Assembly: GCF_900113665.1 (NCBI RefSeq)
Contig: NZ_FOQD01000011.1
Coordinates: 1-64,000 of the forward strand
DNA: 64,000 nt
Direction: 5' to 3'
DNA from: Planctomicrobium piriforme
GTDB taxonomy: Bacteria > Planctomycetota > Planctomycetia > Planctomycetales > Planctomycetaceae
Shown one piece after another: positions 1 through 9,540 of the stretch. The notes beneath the pieces were generated by a model, which saw only the letters and a program-made list of their open reading frames with translations, made no database searches and had not been told where the DNA came from. A program made the position numbers and the translations under genes. Positions within the stretch are counted from its first letter, which is position 1. Each line of letters starts with the position of its first letter.

Positions 1-114
1 CCTCGTCGCCAAAACAATCAATCTTCCACCGGCAACGACACACTCTCACCCAATACCATCACAGACCGCTACCATTGTGCCGAACGTCTGTGGACTGACG
101 TCCCCCGCTCGCCA

Positions 115-900
115 TCACTTCTTTACAGAGAGCTGTTCGATCACCCCTGGCAGAAACGTTCCGAGACGCTGGGCCGCCAGTTGAGCATGTTCCCGCAGGC
201 TGAGGAAATCTTTCACGCAGCCAGGCCGTTTGAGAATGGAACCCAGCAGCGCACCGGCCCGAACGGTTCCCTTCGGCCCGAGGACGGCCAACACTTCCGG
301 CGGCAGATCACCGGAGAGATCGTCGCTGATCGCGCGAATTGCCATGAAGCGAGTGCCGCGGTCGCGGCACACCTGGGCGACTCCCAAGGACTCCATGTCG
401 ACGGCGATGGCGCCGGTCTTCAAGGCGAGTGCCTGTTTTTCTTCCACATGCCGCACAATGTGATCGGTCGCGCAGATGTGCCCCACATGTAGCCCTCGCA
501 ACGGGTCAGGCGTCATGCGGAGGTCAATCGCCAGGCGCTGCGTGCCATCTCCATTGGTGACGCCATCGGCCATCACGATGTCTCCCCGTTTCAATTGGGG
601 AAGAAGAGCGCCGGAGAATCCAACTGAAAGAATGTACGGCGGCTGAAAGGCGTCGATGAGTGCCTGCGTCGCCTGTCGGGCCCGAGCCAGTCCTGTTCCC
701 CCTTCGACGACGCAGATCTGGTTACCGTCCCAGCGACAGCCTCGGAATCGAAACCCGTTGCCTGACTGCGTGCGGAGTTGTTCAATCGCGCTGAGGAACG
801 GGGCGACTTCAATGTGCAATGCGCAAACGATCCCGATCACCGGCTCGACGGGCGTCGTTTCTTTGGAATCGGAAGTCGCGGCGGCAGGCTTTGTCGTCAT
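115..900 (-). CDS. nucleoside phosphorylase / MTA-SAH nucleosidase-like protein
   Basis: The 261-aa protein has the PNP/UDP-phosphorylase fold signature. It opens with IGIVCALHIEVAPF, has a glycine-rich stretch (VVEGGTGLARARQA, near residues 65-78), then SVGFSGAL, and a late AVDMES block followed by AIRAISDDLSGD. In MTA/SAH nucleosidases the DMES segment binds the ribose and the Asp of the AISD block protonates the base. The family cleaves N-glycosidic bonds of purine nucleosides in the cytoplasm. Related proteins in some bacteria are annotated as hopanoid-associated phosphorylase, but no hopanoid gene is visible here. The start ATG overlaps the stop of the upstream minus-strand gene (ATGA), so the two are probably translationally coupled. 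Substrate is not resolved. Confidence 0.8.
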   Translation of the reverse strand: MTTKPAAATSDSKETTPVEPVIGIVCALHIEVAPFLSAIEQLRTQSGNGFRFRGCRWDGNQICVVEGGTGLARARQATQALIDAFQPPYILSVGFSGALLPQLKRGDIVMADGVTNGDGTQRLAIDLRMTPDPLRGLHVGHICATDHIVRHVEEKQALALKTGAIAVDMESLGVAQVCRDRGTRFMAIRAISDDLSGDLPPEVLAVLGPKGTVRAGALLGSILKRPGCVKDFLSLREHAQLAAQRLGTFLPGVIEQLSVKK

Positions 901-1250
901 TGGTCAGGCTCCGGCTCTTTGGGCGGCGTGCTGGCAGCCGATTCCGCATTTTCGATGGCATCGCACAGTAGATCAATCGAATCTCGACGTTCGAGGAATT
1001 TGGCGAACTGCTCGTAAGTCGGGCCGTCGAATAGCGTCGTCACGATGGGGGCGAAAAAGTGCATCGCCTGCGCCCCCAGAAAGTTGAGCGGGCGCGACAT
1101 CTCCAGAAACGCCAGCGCCGGCATCGTCAGGCGTCGCCGCACGATTTCGCGAGCGAGCTGCTCGACGAGTTGCCGCTGCTCATCGGTGGGAGGAGACCCG
1201 TGAGGATTGACGGCGAACGCATGCTTCAGCCAGTCGAATTTCTGAGCCAT
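897..1250 (-). CDS. conserved hypothetical protein, 117 aa
   Basis: I chose the internal ATG giving MAQKFDWLKHAF, because the sequence upstream of it in the same frame is low-quality, repeat-derived and overlaps the opposite-strand gene. The protein is soluble-looking and helical, with a charged middle (EQLAREIVRRRLTMPALAFLEM) and a conserved-looking core MSRPLNFLGAQAMHFFAP. The tail is acidic and Pro-rich. No signal peptide or recognised catalytic motif is present. Its stop overlaps the start of the nucleoside phosphorylase-like gene by four bases, so the two form a coupled pair. Function unknown. Confidence 0.7.
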   Translation of the reverse strand: MAQKFDWLKHAFAVNPHGSPPTDEQRQLVEQLAREIVRRRLTMPALAFLEMSRPLNFLGAQAMHFFAPIVTTLFDGPTYEQFAKFLERRDSIDLLCDAIENAESAASTPPKEPEPDQ

Positions 1251-1357
1251 CGGTCGAACAACAATGCGTCTGCAGGAAGTGAACGTATCAACACATGCAG
1301 TCTCGCGGATTGAACGCCCCGCCACAATCGACTGGCCTTGCGAATGCACTTCGTCAA

Positions 1358-1404
1358 ACTCCCCTCGCCCCAGTACTCTGGGGAGAAGGGTTGGGGGTGA
1401 GGGG
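1358..1404. repeat. palindromic GC-rich dispersed repeat, copy 1
   Basis: This 47-bp intergenic element has an inner palindrome CCCCAGTACTCTGGGG, flanked by CCCCTC on the left and GAGGGG on the right. A second copy lies at 53063-53109. The two copies differ at paired stem positions (A/T against T/A), so both keep a perfect inner stem. Here it sits between divergently oriented genes. Confidence 0.75.
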
Positions 1405-1522
1405 CGAATCGTGGTGGGAACAATGCTCTTCGTTGCGACGGCGCGCCGCAGTAAACTTCTATGACGGACGGCCCGCGATCTGAATCGCAGGTTGTGTTCT
1501 GCATGCTGGAAGGAACCGCTCG

Positions 1523-3307
1523 ATGGTGGATGACGCTTCTCAATCGCCTGTTGTGAATTCGATTGCCCCTCCCAAGGGGCCGCGCTGGTTGTGGTTGCCG
1601 CTATTCCTGGTGTGTGCCTATTGGGCGGTGCTGTTTGCACTGGCCAGCTTCGAGCTGGTGATGCTGACGCGGTTTCTTTCGCGGATGCTGGCACTGCTGG
1701 TGATGCTGCTTGTGTTTCTGGTGTGGTGGCTGGCGAATCGCGGCGTCTCGCTTCGCGAACGATTTGCCGGTCTGGCAGCCCTGTTCGGTTCCTGGATTCT
1801 CTTCGGGTTCGTCACCGACAAGACGATGCCGCACTTTGTGCTGCTGTTCAGCGGCTTGCCGATTGCGTTAACCGCCTGGACAGTCTGGTTGTTCGTGACG
1901 CGGCGTTCTTCCTCGAAGATCCGAATGGCTGGAACTCTGGTCGTGATGCTGCTGTCGTATGGAGCCTTCACGCTGGTGCGGTGGGACGGACTCGATGGAC
2001 GGCAGAATGCGGAACTGAGCTGGCGCTGGTCGCCGACTTCGGAAGACCTGTTTCGTGAGCAACAATCAAAGGCAGCACCGCAATCACCTGCCGCGCCGGT
2101 CGCGGCCGAATGGGCGTCGCAGCCGGGCGACTGGCCAGCGTTTCGCGGTGCCGGACGCGACGGCATCGTTCTCGATCTGCCTCCTCAGGATTGGAAACAG
2201 TCTCCTCCGCAGGCAGTCTGGAAGCGCCGCGTTGGACCAGGCTGGTCGAGCGTGATCGTGGTCGACGGCCATCTCGTCACGCAGGAGCAACGGGGAGACC
2301 AGGAATCGACCGTCTGCTACGACGCCGCCACCGGCAACGAAGTCTGGGCAAGCAACGAAGCAGGCCGGTTTGAGGAAGGACTTTCCGGTCCAGGCCCGCG
2401 AGCGACGCCAGCGTTTGCTGAGGGCAGAATTCTCGCCTACGGCGCACAAGGGACATTAACGTGCCTCGACTCGGCCACAGGAAAGCTCGTCTGGAAACGG
2501 GAAGTCCTCAAGGAGACGGGCGGGGCGATCCCACAATGGGGGCTGTCAATCTCTCCGCTCATCATCGACCGTCAGGTGATCGTCTTCGCAGGCGGCGCGA
2601 ATCAACAGGGGCTGCTCGCCTACAACATAGAGAACGGCGAAGTCCTCTGGTCCGCCCCGACCGGACCTGCGACTTACAGTTCACCGCAATTGGTCACGCT
2701 ATCTGGCGAACGTCAGATCCTCATCCACGACAGCCAGAGCTTGAAATCGCTCCGTCCGACCGATGGCACGCTGCTCTGGGAACGCCCCAACAATTCCACG
2801 GCGTTCGTCCCGATGCTGCAAATCCCACTGATTGGTGATGACCAGTTACTGGTTCCGGTCGCCGAAGGCATTTCACTCAATCGAGTGAATTTGAACGACG
2901 GCAAATGGTCAGTCGAGACGTTGTGGGAAACAAACCGCCTGAAGCCTGACTTCAATGACATCGCCGTCCATGAGGGTTTCATTTACGGCCTCGACGACGG
3001 CATTCTCTGCTGTCTTGATGTCGCCACCGGCGCAAGAAAATGGAAGAAAGGCCGCTACGGGCACGGCCAACTGCTGCTGGCGCCGGATCGCGACCTGCTC
3101 TTGATCCTGGGCGAACAAGGCAACGTGACCCTGGTGAAAGCCGCCCCAACCGGCCACGAGGAATTGGGCACACTCCCCGCCATCACCGGCAAAACCTGGA
3201 ACCACCCGGTCGTCGCCCATGACATGCTGTATGTGCGAAACGGGGAAGAGCTGGCGAGTTTCAGATTGCCAGCGGGGACGATGCGGACGGTGAGAGTCAG
3301 AGATTGA
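1523..3307 (+). CDS. membrane-anchored PQQ-binding-like beta-propeller protein
   Basis: The 594-aa protein begins with about 150 residues of hydrophobic segments: four or five likely membrane spans rich in Leu, Val and Trp. It continues as an outer beta-propeller. The repeats carry the usual PQQ/outer-membrane-assembly-like signature: WPAFRGAGRDG, then A-x-G-x-x-W blocks such as DAATGNEVW, DSATGKLVW, NIENGEVLWS and DVATGARKWKKG. Propellers of this class are frequent in planctomycetes and often lack bound PQQ, acting instead as scaffolds. No dehydrogenase active-site motif is recognised. It starts with ATG at 1523, downstream of an AAGGAA-containing ribosome site. Role unknown. Confidence 0.8.
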   Translation: MVDDASQSPVVNSIAPPKGPRWLWLPLFLVCAYWAVLFALASFELVMLTRFLSRMLALLVMLLVFLVWWLANRGVSLRERFAGLAALFGSWILFGFVTDKTMPHFVLLFSGLPIALTAWTVWLFVTRRSSSKIRMAGTLVVMLLSYGAFTLVRWDGLDGRQNAELSWRWSPTSEDLFREQQSKAAPQSPAAPVAAEWASQPGDWPAFRGAGRDGIVLDLPPQDWKQSPPQAVWKRRVGPGWSSVIVVDGHLVTQEQRGDQESTVCYDAATGNEVWASNEAGRFEEGLSGPGPRATPAFAEGRILAYGAQGTLTCLDSATGKLVWKREVLKETGGAIPQWGLSISPLIIDRQVIVFAGGANQQGLLAYNIENGEVLWSAPTGPATYSSPQLVTLSGERQILIHDSQSLKSLRPTDGTLLWERPNNSTAFVPMLQIPLIGDDQLLVPVAEGISLNRVNLNDGKWSVETLWETNRLKPDFNDIAVHEGFIYGLDDGILCCLDVATGARKWKKGRYGHGQLLLAPDRDLLLILGEQGNVTLVKAAPTGHEELGTLPAITGKTWNHPVVAHDMLYVRNGEELASFRLPAGTMRTVRVRD

Positions 3308-3314
3308 TTTCGGT

Positions 3315-3405
3315 AGCCCTGAAGGGGCATGGCAACCTAGCCCTGGGCAACGCCCAGGGACGGATTTCGCGCTGATTCTCCGGAGCCCTGAAAGGGCGTC
3401 ACAAC
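3315..3405. repeat. REP-like intergenic repeat with hairpin
   Basis: Two imperfect direct copies, AGCCCTGAAGGGGCATGGC (from 3315) and AGCCCTGAAAGGGCGTCAC (from 3383), bracket a perfect hairpin. The hairpin is CCCTGGGC (3341-3348), loop AAC, GCCCAGGG (3352-3359). It lies just after the stop of the propeller gene and has no T-run, so it looks like a REP-type element rather than a terminator. Confidence 0.65.
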
Positions 3406-3502
3406 CATGCGGATTTGTGTCGCTCTATTGACAGGCGAATTTCTGATGAACTTTCATGCCGTTTGAGTAAATGTCATTGATACGGCGTCCGTGACCTGTC
3501 AT

Positions 3503-3934
3503 ATGAATAGGGTGAAAGCATTGCAGTTCGGCACGAAAGCAAAGTTGATTATTGGCGGGTTCCTGCTCGCGATTGCGCTGTGTGGTGCCGGCATTGCCGC
3601 CGTATTTCTCCTGCTCGCAGACGGGCGATGTGCAGAATTCTTTTCGGTGGATCATCCTAACGCCATCAAGACGCAAAGGCTCGGGGATCACATCATTGGT
3701 GCACTCAACCGCTACAGAGAAGAACGAAACGATTTTCCCAAATCATTGGAAGAACTCGTTCCTGACTATCTGGAAACCATTCCACCTCCCCTTTATGGCG
3801 AGAGGAAATGGGTGTACCACCGAATTGAAACTCCGGGAGAGCCGCCGCAATTCGAACTCACCTTTGGGCCGCCGAATCTCTATCCGTGCGTCTTTTACGA
3901 GTCAAAACATCGCACTTGGACCGTTGACGATTGA
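3503..3934 (+). CDS. small membrane-anchored protein with pseudopilin-like C-terminal region
   Basis: The product is 143 aa from the ATG giving MNRVKALQFGTKAK; a GTG four codons upstream is possible. Residues 14-38 form one membrane span (LIIGGFLLAIALCGAGIAAV). The rest is probably extracytoplasmic. It contains ALNRYREERNDFPKSLEELVPDYLETIPPP, which resembles the post-helix region of type II secretion G-type pseudopilins (YR-x-x-x-x-x-P-x-S-L-x-x-L-P-x-Y). The pilin leader itself is absent. It stands alone between a REP-like repeat and a convergent gene. Function unknown. Confidence 0.6.
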   Translation: MNRVKALQFGTKAKLIIGGFLLAIALCGAGIAAVFLLLADGRCAEFFSVDHPNAIKTQRLGDHIIGALNRYREERNDFPKSLEELVPDYLETIPPPLYGERKWVYHRIETPGEPPQFELTFGPPNLYPCVFYESKHRTWTVDD

Positions 3935-4013
3935 TCATCGTTAATGGCAATCATGCCGCCCTCAAACGCCACTGGCATCGCTTTATGATGGCATTCTCTG
4001 AACTTCAGCCGAC

Positions 4014-4466
4014 TCACTCCTTGAGATCGAAGCTGATGTTCTCCAACCCGGATGGCGGAATGTCAGCGACGAGGCCTGATTTTGCCGCGATCGAATACTT
4101 GATCGGAATCAGTGATTTGACCATGACCGGCGCGGCGTCTTCAGACGGCTGGTCTTCCGCATCGGTCTTCATGATCACGACAGAGTAAGAACCTGGGACC
4201 GCACCCGACTCCGGCGGAAACGTTTTGAGTTCGAACTTTCCGTCACTGTCGGTTAATGCCGATGCCCCGATGCCGTCGGGAGCGGTTGGTTGAAAGACCA
4301 CAACCGCTCCTTCCAGGGGCAGCCCTTCGAAGGTGACGGTTCCGCTTGCCGGTGCAACGGTCGGCCGCTGGGCTTTCCAGCGATCGGATTGTTGACCGCA
4401 GCCTGAAAAGATCACCGCCCCGGTCAACAGGAGCCAGTAAGTTCGCGCTCGGGACATCACATTCAC
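4014..4466 (-). CDS. lipoprotein with carboxypeptidase-regulatory-like domain
   Basis: The 150-aa protein has an export signal ending in a lipobox-like FSGCG (Cys near residue 23). It should therefore be a membrane-anchored lipoprotein. The mature part carries a transthyretin-like beta-sandwich: PASGTVTFEGLPLEGAVVVF, then DSDGKFELKTF and PGSYSVVI. GAGGTGA precedes the ATG at good spacing. It lies 52 nt downstream of the DUF1559 pseudopilin gene on the same strand, a pairing commonly seen in planctomycetes. The partner may be a surface fibre or pseudopilus; this is inferred from context. Confidence 0.8.
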   Translation of the reverse strand: MNVMSRARTYWLLLTGAVIFSGCGQQSDRWKAQRPTVAPASGTVTFEGLPLEGAVVVFQPTAPDGIGASALTDSDGKFELKTFPPESGAVPGSYSVVIMKTDAEDQPSEDAAPVMVKSLIPIKYSIAAKSGLVADIPPSGLENISFDLKE

Positions 4467-4518
4467 CTCGTTCTGACTCTGTCAGCATCTCACGAATCGA
4501 AACCAGCAGTGTGCTGCT

Positions 4519-5580
<1,062 letters not shown>

Positions 5581-5904
5581 GAAAATCGACTCCCTTTGTT
5601 CACTCTTGCCTGTGCCTGGGATTGACGGCTTTTCCCCACAAGAAAGCCGACTGAAAACGATCCCGCACTCTTGCAAGCCGTTCGCTCCGGACTGTGCCGG
5701 AGTCGATGCTTGCGGCTGTATATCGCGCGCATCGACGCAGCGTTACGCAGAAAATCCGGAGTTCATCGAAACTTAACTTCCCGCCATTAAAGTCGAAGCT
5801 CGGCAGATGAATTGGGGGCCAGCAATCCGTCGCGGTCGATTCGGGAAGAAGGACTTCCCGTGGACCGCTGTCTCGACAAGACGTTTTCTGGAAACTGTTT
5901 CAGC
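5581..5904. other. divergent intergenic region before the ECF sigma gene
   Basis: About 324 bases separate the divergent DUF1559 and sigma-factor genes. I see no convincing gene or consensus housekeeping promoter. An 11-bp palindrome GAAACTGTTTC lies at 5891-5901, immediately before the ATG chosen for the sigma factor. Some or all of the first 230 bases could be promoter for both genes. Confidence 0.4.
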
Positions 5905-6579
5905 ATGATTCAATTCCCACGGCAGACTGCTTCACAGCAGATGCGCCCGGATGATCCGAATGCTGTGATCTCCCTCAAACGCGGACTTTTTATGGATGAT
6001 CATTCAGGTTCGACTTCCGAGTCGAAACCCGCCTCTGTTCGCGAGATGTCGCGCGAAGATTCTCGCGAGCTGCTGGCAGTCAGTTGGGTGAAGGTGCAGC
6101 CCTCGCTCACGGCGTTTCTCATCGCATCCACGCCGCAATTTTCGGATGCAGAGGATTTGCTGCAGGAAGTGGCCGCGGAAGTGGCTCGGCGATTTGACGA
6201 GTACGACCCGTCGCGTCCCTTTCTGCCGTGGGCGCTGTGGGTAGCAAAGATCAAAATTGCGAATTTCTATCGAGCCCGCGAACGCAGCCCCGTGAAGTTC
6301 ATCGGTGATTCCATCGATGCCCTGGGTGAAGCCTGCGATCGCGTTCAGGGGACGCTCGCCGAAGAAAAATGGGCGCTGGAAAAATGCCTGGCGACCCTGA
6401 CCGGGCGGTCGCGGCAGTTGTTGCAGCTGCGGTATTTCGAAGACTTGTCGCCGCAGGAAATGAGCGAGCGGCTCGACATGACAGCGGGCGCGGTGCGCAT
6501 CGCCCTCTCGCGGATCCGATCGGCCCTGATCTCTTGTGTACGCTCAACACTCGCCGGGTCTGCAAACTCCCATGGATGA
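5905..6579 (+). CDS. ECF-type RNA polymerase sigma factor (planctomycete/verrucomicrobial class)
   Basis: This is a sigma-70 family regulator of about 195-224 aa. Region 2 is visible as FSDAEDLLQEVAAEVARRFDEYDPSRPFLPWALWVAKIKIANFYR, the usual DNA-melting and -10 recognition helix. Region 4 is LTGRSRQLLQLRYFEDLSPQEMSERLDMTAGAVRIALSRIRSAL, the -35 helix-turn-helix. The start is uncertain: ATG 5905, 5941 and 5992 are all in frame, and only the sequence after about 6060 is clearly conserved. Its stop overlaps the ATG of the next gene by eight bases, so it is coupled to a membrane-anchored partner that probably controls it. Confidence 0.85.
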   Translation: MIQFPRQTASQQMRPDDPNAVISLKRGLFMDDHSGSTSESKPASVREMSREDSRELLAVSWVKVQPSLTAFLIASTPQFSDAEDLLQEVAAEVARRFDEYDPSRPFLPWALWVAKIKIANFYRARERSPVKFIGDSIDALGEACDRVQGTLAEEKWALEKCLATLTGRSRQLLQLRYFEDLSPQEMSERLDMTAGAVRIALSRIRSALISCVRSTLAGSANSHG

Positions 6580-7777
6580 CGCTGAAGCTTTTGAACTGAT
6601 TGACGCACACCTGGATCGTCAGCCGCTGACCGACGAGCAGTCGGATGCGCTCACCGCCTGGATCAAGGCCGACAAGAAGCGCGCGGATGAAGCGTTCTCG
6701 CGCATCTTCCTGCACTCGTATCTTCGTGTCAGACTGCAGTCGGGACTTCTTCCCGCTGAAACGGTGGCGTCGAAATTGATCGATCCGAGTCTGGAGCATT
6801 CGAACGACACCGGGCTGGCAGCAACTTCCCATTCGACTGGGAAACGAGGGGGCTTCGCCCTCTGGAAAGTCACGGGATTCATCGCAGGCATGCTCTTCAT
6901 TGCCGGTCTGGGCGCGGCTGGCTGGTGGAGTGTTCTGGGAGTTCCGCACCTCTCTGCTCCAGCAAACGAACTCTATGCGTATGAAGGGTTCGACTATCCG
7001 CCCACGAGTTTGCCTGAGCCGGATGGCAAGGGGAACTTCAAGTGGCCGACCACGGGAGGGCTGCAAGGCCTGAATGGCGGACAAGGTTGGGCTGAGCCGT
7101 GGGAGGAAACGAATTCCAAGGTCGCAGTGATCGTCGACTACCATCAAAGAGACGACCGCTGGGGACAGAACGATATGCGGAAGTTCGGCCCGTTGGGGTA
7201 CTCCGACTCCCAAGGACATGTGCTGGACTCGACTGGAAATCAAATGCGAACGGCAACCAGCCCGCGTTCGATCTCGACTAGAAAGCTTGGCGAACACGCA
7301 TTTCCAGACGAGATGAAAGACGAACTGGGCCTGGGGCGCGACGGCTCGGTACTCTGGATCAGTTTCCTCGCCCAGTCCTCACTCAGCACCGCTGAGGAAA
7401 ACCGCTACTCCTATGTGTTGATCGGATCAAAAGAGATCGCCGGCCTGCGCATTGGGAAACTGGGTGCTTCGCCCATGGGCAACTGGACGGCCGTGGGCCT
7501 GCAGACGGGCGCCGAGGTGAACCTGCGTTCCAGCATGGTCCCCTCCGGCGAGATGGTCCTGTTGGTGACTCGGATCATCTTCCGACCCGGCGCGGAGGAG
7601 GCGGCGATCTGGATTAACCCGACGCTGGGTGCAGAACCCTCGCTCACCACGGCCACGATGCGACTGCCAGTCCCGGATTTTCGGTTCGACAAAATTTCGA
7701 TCAATGCCAATCACTCGACGGACTTTGACGAACTCCGCTTCGGCGGAACATTTCAGGCAGTGACGCCGCATCGCTGA
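6572..7777 (+). CDS. membrane-anchored putative anti-sigma partner with extracellular sandwich domain
   Basis: The 401-aa product starts inside the sigma gene (MDDAEAFELIDAHLD). Residues 1-90 are cytoplasmic, with the planctomycete FecR/anti-sigma-like pattern: L-x-D-Q-P-L-T-D-E-Q-S-D-A-L-T-A-W-I-K-A-D. A membrane span follows near residues 98-120 (VTGFIAGMLFIAGLGAAGWW). The outer part begins ANELYAYEGFDYPP. It is rich in beta structure, with a concanavalin/LamG-like layout ending DFDELRFGGTF. The layout suggests a sensor that holds the overlapping ECF factor at the membrane. The ligand is unknown. There is no FecR domain proper. Confidence 0.7.
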   Translation: MDDAEAFELIDAHLDRQPLTDEQSDALTAWIKADKKRADEAFSRIFLHSYLRVRLQSGLLPAETVASKLIDPSLEHSNDTGLAATSHSTGKRGGFALWKVTGFIAGMLFIAGLGAAGWWSVLGVPHLSAPANELYAYEGFDYPPTSLPEPDGKGNFKWPTTGGLQGLNGGQGWAEPWEETNSKVAVIVDYHQRDDRWGQNDMRKFGPLGYSDSQGHVLDSTGNQMRTATSPRSISTRKLGEHAFPDEMKDELGLGRDGSVLWISFLAQSSLSTAEENRYSYVLIGSKEIAGLRIGKLGASPMGNWTAVGLQTGAEVNLRSSMVPSGEMVLLVTRIIFRPGAEEAAIWINPTLGAEPSLTTATMRLPVPDFRFDKISINANHSTDFDELRFGGTFQAVTPHR

Positions 7778-7790
7778 ACCCATACCATCA

Positions 7791-7835
7791 AACACCAGAG
7801 CGACGGGTGAGTGACCCGTCGCTCTGGTTGGTGTT
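7791..7835. terminator. bidirectional rho-independent-like terminator
   Basis: The two arms are AACACC plus AGAGCGACGGGT, loop GAGTG, then ACCCGTCGCTCT and a matching GGTGTT after a two-base bulge. The long GC stem lies between two convergent genes ending at 7777 and 7855. Confidence 0.75.
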
Positions 7836-7854
7836 CAGAATCACGCGAATGCAT

Positions 7855-9540
7855 TTACAAGGGGGCCTGCATCGCTCCCGCGATCAGGACGCCCAGTTTC
7901 GTCAGGCCGGTGATCTGGTCGATGGGGACTCGGGTCTGCACTTTGAGGGTGTTCCCTTCCGAGCCCATCGCGAAGCCCATGTAGCTCGTCCGCAGGCCGA
8001 GGTTGTCGATCATCTGGGCATTGATCGGCACGCGAAAGCCTTCGACATGCGAAGCGGCTTTCAGCGCCCGGCCGGTGAAGCCTGGCAGGTCGATCAGCGC
8101 GATGATGTTCGCCTGTTTCATCAGGCCGGAACGCGGCTTTTCGGCCGAGTTCGCTTTCTTCGAATCGAGCCCGGCGACGATGTCTTTCATCAATTGCGGC
8201 CCGCCGCCAATCGTGTTGATGTATTGATCGTTGAGGTACAGCATGCGGTTCTGCATGCCCTCGGTCCCGAACATCACATGCTGCATTTTCTCGGCGATGC
8301 CCGTGGGGTCGCCGTCTTCCTTGTAGTCCTGTTTGATGATCGTCAGATCGGCCTTGTAAGGGCCGAAAGTCTCGGCGTCTTTCTGCAAGGTCGAGGTCTG
8401 CACAAACTGTTCGGTCTCAATCGTTCCCAGCTTTTCGACGGACATCCGGGCGAATTCCCGCACCTTGTCCACTGGGCTGGCGGTAAAGATGCTCGCGCCG
8501 CGAAGGGCGCCCGAGCTGGATTCCACCACGTCGATCGCCGAAACCAGCGGTCCGTAGGTGATGCCATCCAACTGCTTGGTCATCTCTTCTTCGAGCTGCT
8601 TCTGTTCATCCCCTTCCTTGAACATCGACAGCGACGTTTTGATGCCGAAGCGAGTCAGTTCCGAGGTCGAACCGCTGAAGGCGTAGTACATCGGCCAGTT
8701 CGAAGGGAGCTTGCTCAGCAGCGCCATATCGGACTGCTGATTCTGAGTGAGAAACTCGGCCGACTTCGAATCCGGTGCGAATTCGACGAACTTGTCGACG
8801 GCGATTTCAGCATCCGACAGCGAGACGTTGACCGACACCGCCTGCGCGTCTTCCACACCGCGGAAAAAGCTTTCGGCCATCGTGCCGTAGAGTCCCACGA
8901 TCGATTCGAGGTTGACTCCCCCCTGCTCCGGCATGAACCGCAGGTTGTTGAGGGCGTCGAGCACCTTATCCTGGGCAAGCTCGATCTGCTCGGAGTACAC
9001 GTCCACCAGATGCTTCGCGTTGACGTACACCGTCAGGTCGCCGTCTGCCAGCCGAGCCTGCGCGTCTTTACCCAGCAGCGTGATTGCCGTCGCCGATTCC
9101 TTGGCTTGGGGAATCGCATCGGCTTCCGTGTAGAGGACCCAGGTCTGATGGACTTCGCTGGTAATGTCGTCGCCCAAAGCGCTGACCATGTCTTCCGCTT
9201 TGACGGCCGGAATCGCGAAAACCACGACCGGTTCTTCCGTTCCTTCCGCATAAACGCCGACATACCAGTCGCGCGATTGATCGACTCCCGTCAGTTCGGG
9301 ATTGGAAATCAGTTGCCCCAGGCCTTGCGTCTGCTGGGCTTTGATCCCCTCGCCAATCCCAGGCTGAATTTTATCCGCGACCTTGATCAGCTTCTCAGCG
9401 GTCTGGTCCGGCTCACGCAGACGGATGATGACGTCCACATCCTGGGTGAAGTATTGCAGAGGCGAGTCCTGAGCCGTCGCGACCGTTCCGGCCAGACAGG
9501 CCAGCGTCAGGGCCAGGGATGCGAGTGTGGTCCGCAACAT
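7855..9540 (-). CDS. secreted conserved protein of unknown function, 561 aa
   Basis: I start at the ATG giving MLRTTLASLALTLACLAGTVATAQ, a clean signal peptide with cleavage near residue 24. The mature protein is mostly mixed alpha/beta without further membrane spans. It begins SPLQYFTQDVDVIIRLREPDQTAEKLIKVADKI, a layout resembling DUF3352-like exported proteins. There are no Cys pairs and no recognised catalytic motif. GAGAG precedes the start. A long open frame exists on the opposite strand over the whole gene, but this strand has the signal peptide and normal composition. Function unknown. Confidence 0.7.
   Translation of the reverse strand: MLRTTLASLALTLACLAGTVATAQDSPLQYFTQDVDVIIRLREPDQTAEKLIKVADKIQPGIGEGIKAQQTQGLGQLISNPELTGVDQSRDWYVGVYAEGTEEPVVVFAIPAVKAEDMVSALGDDITSEVHQTWVLYTEADAIPQAKESATAITLLGKDAQARLADGDLTVYVNAKHLVDVYSEQIELAQDKVLDALNNLRFMPEQGGVNLESIVGLYGTMAESFFRGVEDAQAVSVNVSLSDAEIAVDKFVEFAPDSKSAEFLTQNQQSDMALLSKLPSNWPMYYAFSGSTSELTRFGIKTSLSMFKEGDEQKQLEEEMTKQLDGITYGPLVSAIDVVESSSGALRGASIFTASPVDKVREFARMSVEKLGTIETEQFVQTSTLQKDAETFGPYKADLTIIKQDYKEDGDPTGIAEKMQHVMFGTEGMQNRMLYLNDQYINTIGGGPQLMKDIVAGLDSKKANSAEKPRSGLMKQANIIALIDLPGFTGRALKAASHVEGFRVPINAQMIDNLGLRTSYMGFAMGSEGNTLKVQTRVPIDQITGLTKLGVLIAGAMQAPL

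Noticed and set aside
897..1694. Longer form of the 117-aa gene starting at 1694
   Set aside because: The extra N-terminal part crosses a palindromic repeat and overlaps the opposite-strand propeller gene. The internal ATG at 1250 is the plausible start.
6299..7297. Minus-strand open frame of 332 codons
   Set aside because: It overlaps the sigma factor and its partner on the other strand and has no recognisable feature.
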